A stretch of 64,000 nucleotides of DNA from Lachnoclostridium sp. Marseille-P6806. GTDB taxonomy: Bacteria > Bacillota > Clostridia > Lachnospirales > Lachnospiraceae. The notes beneath the pieces were generated by a model. That model searched no databases. It had not been told where the DNA came from and saw only the letters and a list, made by a program, of their open reading frames with translations. Below, one piece after another: positions 60,556 through 64,000 of this stretch. Location of the stretch: the NCBI RefSeq assembly GCF_900625025.1, contig NZ_LR130577.1, forward strand, positions 1 through 64,000, in the 5' to 3' direction. How positions within the stretch are numbered: position 1 is the first letter of the stretch; every line of letters begins with the position of its first letter. The position numbers and the translations under genes are program-made.

Positions 60556-61938
60556 ATGAACAGAACAACTGTCATTATTTTCGGCGGGACCGGTGATCTC
60601 ACGTACCGGAAGCTGATTCCCGCCCTGTACAACCTGAGCCAGAGAGAGCTTCTCGGCGACGATTTTTTCATTATTGCCATCGGACGGCGGGATTATGATA
60701 CCGCCGCCTACATAAGCGTCATTGATTCATGGCTGAAGCAGTTCGCCCGCCTCCGCTTCGACGGAGAAAAGCTCGCCGCTTTTTACCGCCATATCCGCTA
60801 TTACCGGATGGATTTCACCCGTCAGGAGGAGTACGAGGGGCTGAATGCGTTCTGCGCCGGGCCGGAAAGCGGGGCCACGCTGGTTTATTATGCCGTGGCG
60901 CCCCAGTTCTTCAACGCCATCACCTACGGCGTCAGCGCCTGTCCGAATATCCGCAGCCCCCGGATCATTCTGGAGAAGCCGTTCGGAGCGGATCTGGAAA
61001 TGGCGAAGCTCCTCAGCTACGCGCTGGAATCCCGCTTCGGGGCGGAAAATATCTACCGCATCGATCATTATCTTGGAAAAGAGATGATCCGCAACATCCT
61101 CGCGATCCGCGAGAACAATCCGATTATCGAGAACGCATGGTCGCGGGAAAGCATTGAATGCGTCCACATCTCCGCGCTGGAAACCGTCGGCGTGGAGACA
61201 AGAGGCGATTATTACGACAGGGCCGGCGCCCTGAAAGACATGGTGCAGAATCATCTCCTGCAGCTCCTCAGCATCACAGCGCTGGAGCATACCGGGGGGA
61301 ATCTTGCCGATGAACAGCTCGCCGTGCTACGAAGCCTCCGTCCTGCTGCCGGATCGGACATCCGGGGCAGCATGGTGCTCGGGCAGTACGAGGGCTACCG
61401 GGAGGAGCCGAAAGTCGCTCCCGATTCCGACACGGAAACCTACGCCTGCCTCCGGCTCTTCATCGACAACGAACGATGGCAGGGCATCCCGTTTTTCATC
61501 CGCACCGGAAAAAAATGCGGAAACCGCGAGGTGGAGGTCGCCATTACATTCCGGCGGGTGAATCCGGCGGCCGACCCCAATGTCCTCATCATTAAAATAC
61601 AGCCCACCGAGGGCGTGTATCTTGAATTCAACATCAAAACGCCCGGCGAAGAGACCGGCATCAGCAAGGCCAAAATGGAATTCTGCCAGAACTGCAATGA
61701 CATCTTCCGGCAGAACACGCCCGAGGCCTACGAGCGGATGCTCTACGCCTGCATCACCGGTGATTCGTCATGGTTCAGCAAATGGGATATGATCGAATTC
61801 AGCTGGAAATACATTGAGGATCTGAAAGCGCTCTATGACGACGCGGGCCTGACCGTCTATCCCTACGCGCAGGGAAGTGCCGGCCCCGCGGAGGCGGACC
61901 GGCTAGCAGAAAACGACGATCAGCGCTGGAGAGAGTAG
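60556..61938 (+). CDS. zwf: Glucose-6-phosphate 1-dehydrogenase
   Basis: 460 residues. FGGTGDLTYRKLIPALYNL is the NADP-binding turn; RIDHYLGKEMIRNI (about residues 169-182) is the active site with the catalytic His-Asp/Lys; IPFFIRTGKKC closes. The first step of the oxidative pentose phosphate path. Its last codons overlap the converging chimera by 36 bases. Confidence 0.95.
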   Translation: MNRTTVIIFGGTGDLTYRKLIPALYNLSQRELLGDDFFIIAIGRRDYDTAAYISVIDSWLKQFARLRFDGEKLAAFYRHIRYYRMDFTRQEEYEGLNAFCAGPESGATLVYYAVAPQFFNAITYGVSACPNIRSPRIILEKPFGADLEMAKLLSYALESRFGAENIYRIDHYLGKEMIRNILAIRENNPIIENAWSRESIECVHISALETVGVETRGDYYDRAGALKDMVQNHLLQLLSITALEHTGGNLADEQLAVLRSLRPAAGSDIRGSMVLGQYEGYREEPKVAPDSDTETYACLRLFIDNERWQGIPFFIRTGKKCGNREVEVAITFRRVNPAADPNVLIIKIQPTEGVYLEFNIKTPGEETGISKAKMEFCQNCNDIFRQNTPEAYERMLYACITGDSSWFSKWDMIEFSWKYIEDLKALYDDAGLTVYPYAQGSAGPAEADRLAENDDQRWRE

Positions 61939-62562
61939 ACCGGCGGACTCAGCTCCGATGCGGATCGCCGCCGCGCCCTTTATCTCTTCTCCCTGCCGGC
62001 AAAGCGACAACAGAGTCTTACCGGCAGGCTCCTCCCGGATATCGAGCATTTCACGGGCCGCCGCATTCATGCGGACAAGCTTCCCGTTCTCATCCAGCAG
62101 AAGCAGCCCCTCTTCCATATACTCCAGTATGGTGTCCAGCTCCTCCTGCTTCTGATCCAGAAAGCGCTCCTGCCGGGTCAGCTCCTCCTGCTGACTGCTG
62201 ATTCTCCGCAGAAGAGGCGCGAGCTCGTCGAAGCCCGCATTGTTGAGCGGCTGCTCCAGATCGAGAAAGTTGAGCGGCCGGATAATCCGTTCCGACAGCC
62301 GCACCGAAAAAAATGCCGATATCCCGCCCACCAGAGCCGTCATCACCAAAAGCGGCTGCAGGATCCCCAGCAACAGCATCCATATGGAACGCTGGGAAAC
62401 CGAGAGCCGCAGCACGCTTTCGTCCTCCATGCGCACCGCCGCGTAAAGAAGACGCTCCATGAGCGTCTCGGAATAGCGCCGGCTCTCCCCGTAGCCTGTC
62501 CGCAGCGCCTGCTGCGTTCCGTACCAGAGATCCAGCTTGCTCGTCCGAATGGCAGTTTCCAT
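61903..62562 (-). pseudogene. Chimera: pstB start fused to phoR-type sensor kinase middle
   Basis: 219 codons. Residues 1-20 (METAIRTSKLDLWYGTQQAL) are the beginning of a PstB ATPase, correctly placed 2 bases after pstA. Without a stop the frame then becomes the periplasmic end, second membrane helix (SIWMLLLGILQPLLVMTALVGGISAFF), HAMP-like linker, coiled coil and first PAS part (MEEGLLLLDENGKLVRMNAAAREMLDI) of a PhoR-type histidine kinase. It stops soon after, next to zwf. The Walker motifs of PstB and the kinase domain of PhoR are all absent. The joint shows GGCGCTGCGG, fitting a microhomology deletion. Confidence 0.75.
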
Positions 62563-62564
62563 AT

Positions 62565-63299
62565 TTACCTCTGTTTCCTCAGCCTTGCGGCCATGTAATC
62601 CGCAAGGAAATTGATCAGCAGCGTCAGCAGAAGAAGAATGACCGCGATGGCAAAGGCGACCTCCGTCTCTCCGCGTTCCCCCGCGTACACGTACAGCGCC
62701 ACCGTCAGGGTCGCCGATGATGACGTGAGCGCATTCCAGAAGCTGTTCAGGGCAAGGTCGAAGCCCGCCGTGAACAGCAGCGCCGCCGATTCCCCGACCA
62801 TGCGTCCCGCCGCAAGAATGCAGCCCGTGACAATGCCGTCCACCGCGCCGGGCAGAACGACGGTGCGTATCATGTGCCACTTCCCCGCACCCATGGCCAG
62901 CGTTCCCTCCCGATGCTGTATGAAAATCAGCATGCCCACAAGGCCGAAGATAATGGAGGGAATCCCGGTCAGCGTCTCCGCCGCAAATTCGATGAGCTCC
63001 ACGATTTTTCTGTTTTTTGCATATTCCGTCAGATAGACCGCCGCGCCCACGCTGACCGGCAGAGCGATCAGCATGGCCGTCACAATGATATAGAGCGTGT
63101 TCAGAAGATTCGGCAGTATGCCGATGCGGCTCTCCAGATAGCTGCTCTCCGTACTCAGAAGCTCCCACGTCAGATACGGGAGGCCGCGCCACAGAATATA
63201 GCCGATCAGAAACACCAGCAGTAATACCGTAACGGCGGCGCACAGGTGCAGTACCGTCGTCGCCGCGTTCCACAATCTGCGTCTCAGGCCTTTTTTCAT
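62565..63299 (-). CDS. pstA: Phosphate ABC transporter permease PstA
   Basis: 244 residues from the ATG at 63299. Six membrane helices; TLYIIVTAMLIALPVSVGAAVYLTEYA, ETLTGIPSIIFGLVGM and GCILAAGRMVGESAALLFTAG are PstA signatures (the last is the ATPase-coupling loop). Upstream codons in the same frame belong to repeat copy 4. The only nearby ribosome binding site, GGAG 11 bases before the ATG, is supplied by that repeat. Confidence 0.9.
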   Translation of the reverse strand: MKKGLRRRLWNAATTVLHLCAAVTVLLLVFLIGYILWRGLPYLTWELLSTESSYLESRIGILPNLLNTLYIIVTAMLIALPVSVGAAVYLTEYAKNRKIVELIEFAAETLTGIPSIIFGLVGMLIFIQHREGTLAMGAGKWHMIRTVVLPGAVDGIVTGCILAAGRMVGESAALLFTAGFDLALNSFWNALTSSSATLTVALYVYAGERGETEVAFAIAVILLLLTLLINFLADYMAARLRKQR

Positions 63300-63310
63300 G
63301 ACAGCGTAGT

Positions 63311-63537
63311 CTCCATGCCGAAGCGCTTTTTGCGAGGCGCGCACCGCAATCGCCCAGCGCCAGCGCGCAGGGCTCAGAGCCGCTTTGCGGCTCGTGCCGT
63401 CCCTCTACCTGACAGCATTCTTCGTTTGCTGAAAGGTCCGCACAAGCGATTTTGCGGCTGCGATCAGAGGCAATTTGGGCTTCGACACAAATTGCTGTGT
63501 GCAAAATCAGCGCATCAGCATCAGCGTGATTTTGTAT
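63311..63537. repeat. Dispersed structured repeat, copy 4 (between pstC and pstA)
   Basis: 227 bases with all parts: CTCCATGCCGAAGC, GAGCCGC-TTT-GCGGCTC, GACAGCATTCTTCGTTTGCTG, CGATTTTGCGGCTGCG, and the stem GCAATTTG (63470-63477)/CAAATTGC (63488-63495) with loop GGCTTCGACA. The last hairpin has a short insertion (CATCAG twice) and runs into the end of pstC, supplying its last codons. Confidence 0.88.
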
Positions 63538-64000
63538 CCCCTTTCCTCATGATGGCATTGGGCACCGCGTTCAGCAGCATGATGAACAGAAACAGCACCA
63601 GACCGATCGAAAACAGCGCGTTTCTCTGCAGGGAGCCGACGGCGGCATAGGACATTTCCGAGGCGATCGCCGTCGTCATGAAGCGGACGGATTTGAGCAA
63701 CTCCGGCATATTCGCCACATTTCCGGATACCATGATGATCGCCATCGCTTCTCCGACGGCACGTCCGACGCCCAGTACGATGGAGGCGGCGATTCCGCTG
63801 CGTGCCGCGGGAACCGATATTTTCAGATAGATTTCATACGGCGTCGCGCCGAGGGCCATGGAACCCTCCTCGTATTCTTTCGGCACAGCCTCCAGCGCCG
63901 AGACGGACACGCTGACGATGGACGGCAGAATCATGACCGCCAGAACCACGATCGCCGCCAGCAGCGTCGCGCCCGACGCCAGATGAAAGGCGCTCTGGAT
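63521..64000 (-). CDS. pstC: Phosphate ABC transporter permease PstC (3' part)
   Basis: 159 codons in the window; the N-terminal part is beyond the edge. ILPSIVSVSVSALEAVPKEYEEGSMALGATPYEIYLKI and GVGRAVGEAMAIIMVSGN are the PstC coupling loop and following helices. The last codons (DTKSR, stop) are encoded by repeat copy 4, so the natural C-terminus was replaced or trimmed. Confidence 0.9.
   Translation of the reverse strand: MQSAFHLASGATLLAAIVVLAVMILPSIVSVSVSALEAVPKEYEEGSMALGATPYEIYLKISVPAARSGIAASIVLGVGRAVGEAMAIIMVSGNVANMPELLKSVRFMTTAIASEMSYAAVGSLQRNALFSIGLVLFLFIMLLNAVPNAIMRKGDTKSR

Noticed and set aside
61903-63504. 533-codon frame across pstA and the chimera
   Set aside because: Its upper two thirds is a shadow of pstA and repeat 4; only the part from 62562 down was kept as the chimera.
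1-64000. CRISPR arrays, rRNA or tRNA genes
   Set aside because: No regularly spaced repeat-spacer array, no rRNA segments and no tRNA-like cloverleaf was recognised on either strand by reading; a tRNAscan run would be decisive.

Overview
The window looks like chromosomal DNA of a Gram-positive anaerobe of the Lachnospiraceae/Clostridia type. The reasons are a complete Firmicutes-order S10-spc-alpha ribosomal gene block followed by ecfA1-ecfA2-ecfT-truA-rplM-rpsI, zinc-finger S14, a SAM-I riboswitch on metK, AGGAGG-type ribosome binding sites, and families typical of this group (DUF4867, DUF5692, flagellin lysine-N-methylase-like, DUF975). Most of the window is GC-rich. Roughly the first 2.5 kb is clearly AT-rich and carries debris of a mobile element.

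Layout: 1-3.9 kb is an accessory island remnant: GNAT acetyltransferase, TfoX-like, VOC and AlkD-like genes, a CD1845-like membrane protein known from conjugative transposons, a truncated HsdM methylase piece joined to a nonsense-mutated RepA_N replication initiator, and phased 10-bp repeats. 3.9-25.1 kb is the ribosomal super-block on the minus strand (rpsJ through rplQ, then ECF transporter core, truA, rplM, rpsI). It has consensus promoters for rpsJ and rplM, and map is absent between adk and infA. 25.2-32.7 kb holds a sodium/solute symporter, a secreted serine hydrolase, a DUF2752 protein, an RNA methyltransferase, metK with its SAM riboswitch, and two membrane proteins. 33-38 kb is a sugar operon (xylulokinase, DUF4867, FucI-like isomerase) with a divergent LacI-type regulator. 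38-47 kb holds carbamate kinase, cysteine synthase, lspA, a long-linker clpX, htrA, an ECF sigma/anti-sigma pair and a lipoprotein. 47-50 kb is a feoA-feoA-feoB iron operon. 50-57.6 kb holds pyridoxal kinase, DUF5692, FliB-like methylase, mscS with an upstream structured RNA, pta and an ECF S component. 58-62 kb is an oxidative pentose phosphate set (pgl-like, gnd, zwf). 61.9-64 kb is a phosphate transporter locus that is rearranged: pstC and pstA are followed by a chimera of the first codons of pstB and the middle of a phoR-type sensor kinase.

The most unusual items are: (1) a dispersed element of about 220 bp in four same-orientation copies (upstream of the sigma factor, in the metK leader, upstream of the pgl-like gene, and between pstC and pstA), with compensatory changes in a stem under a conserved GGCTTCG loop; (2) a promoter-structure-terminator unit upstream of mscS that looks like an uncharacterised ncRNA or riboswitch; (3) the pstB'-'phoR' fusion; and (4) repA/hsdM debris beside phased repeats. 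None of these could be tested by database search here. All motif and repeat statements are by-eye readings of the sequence.
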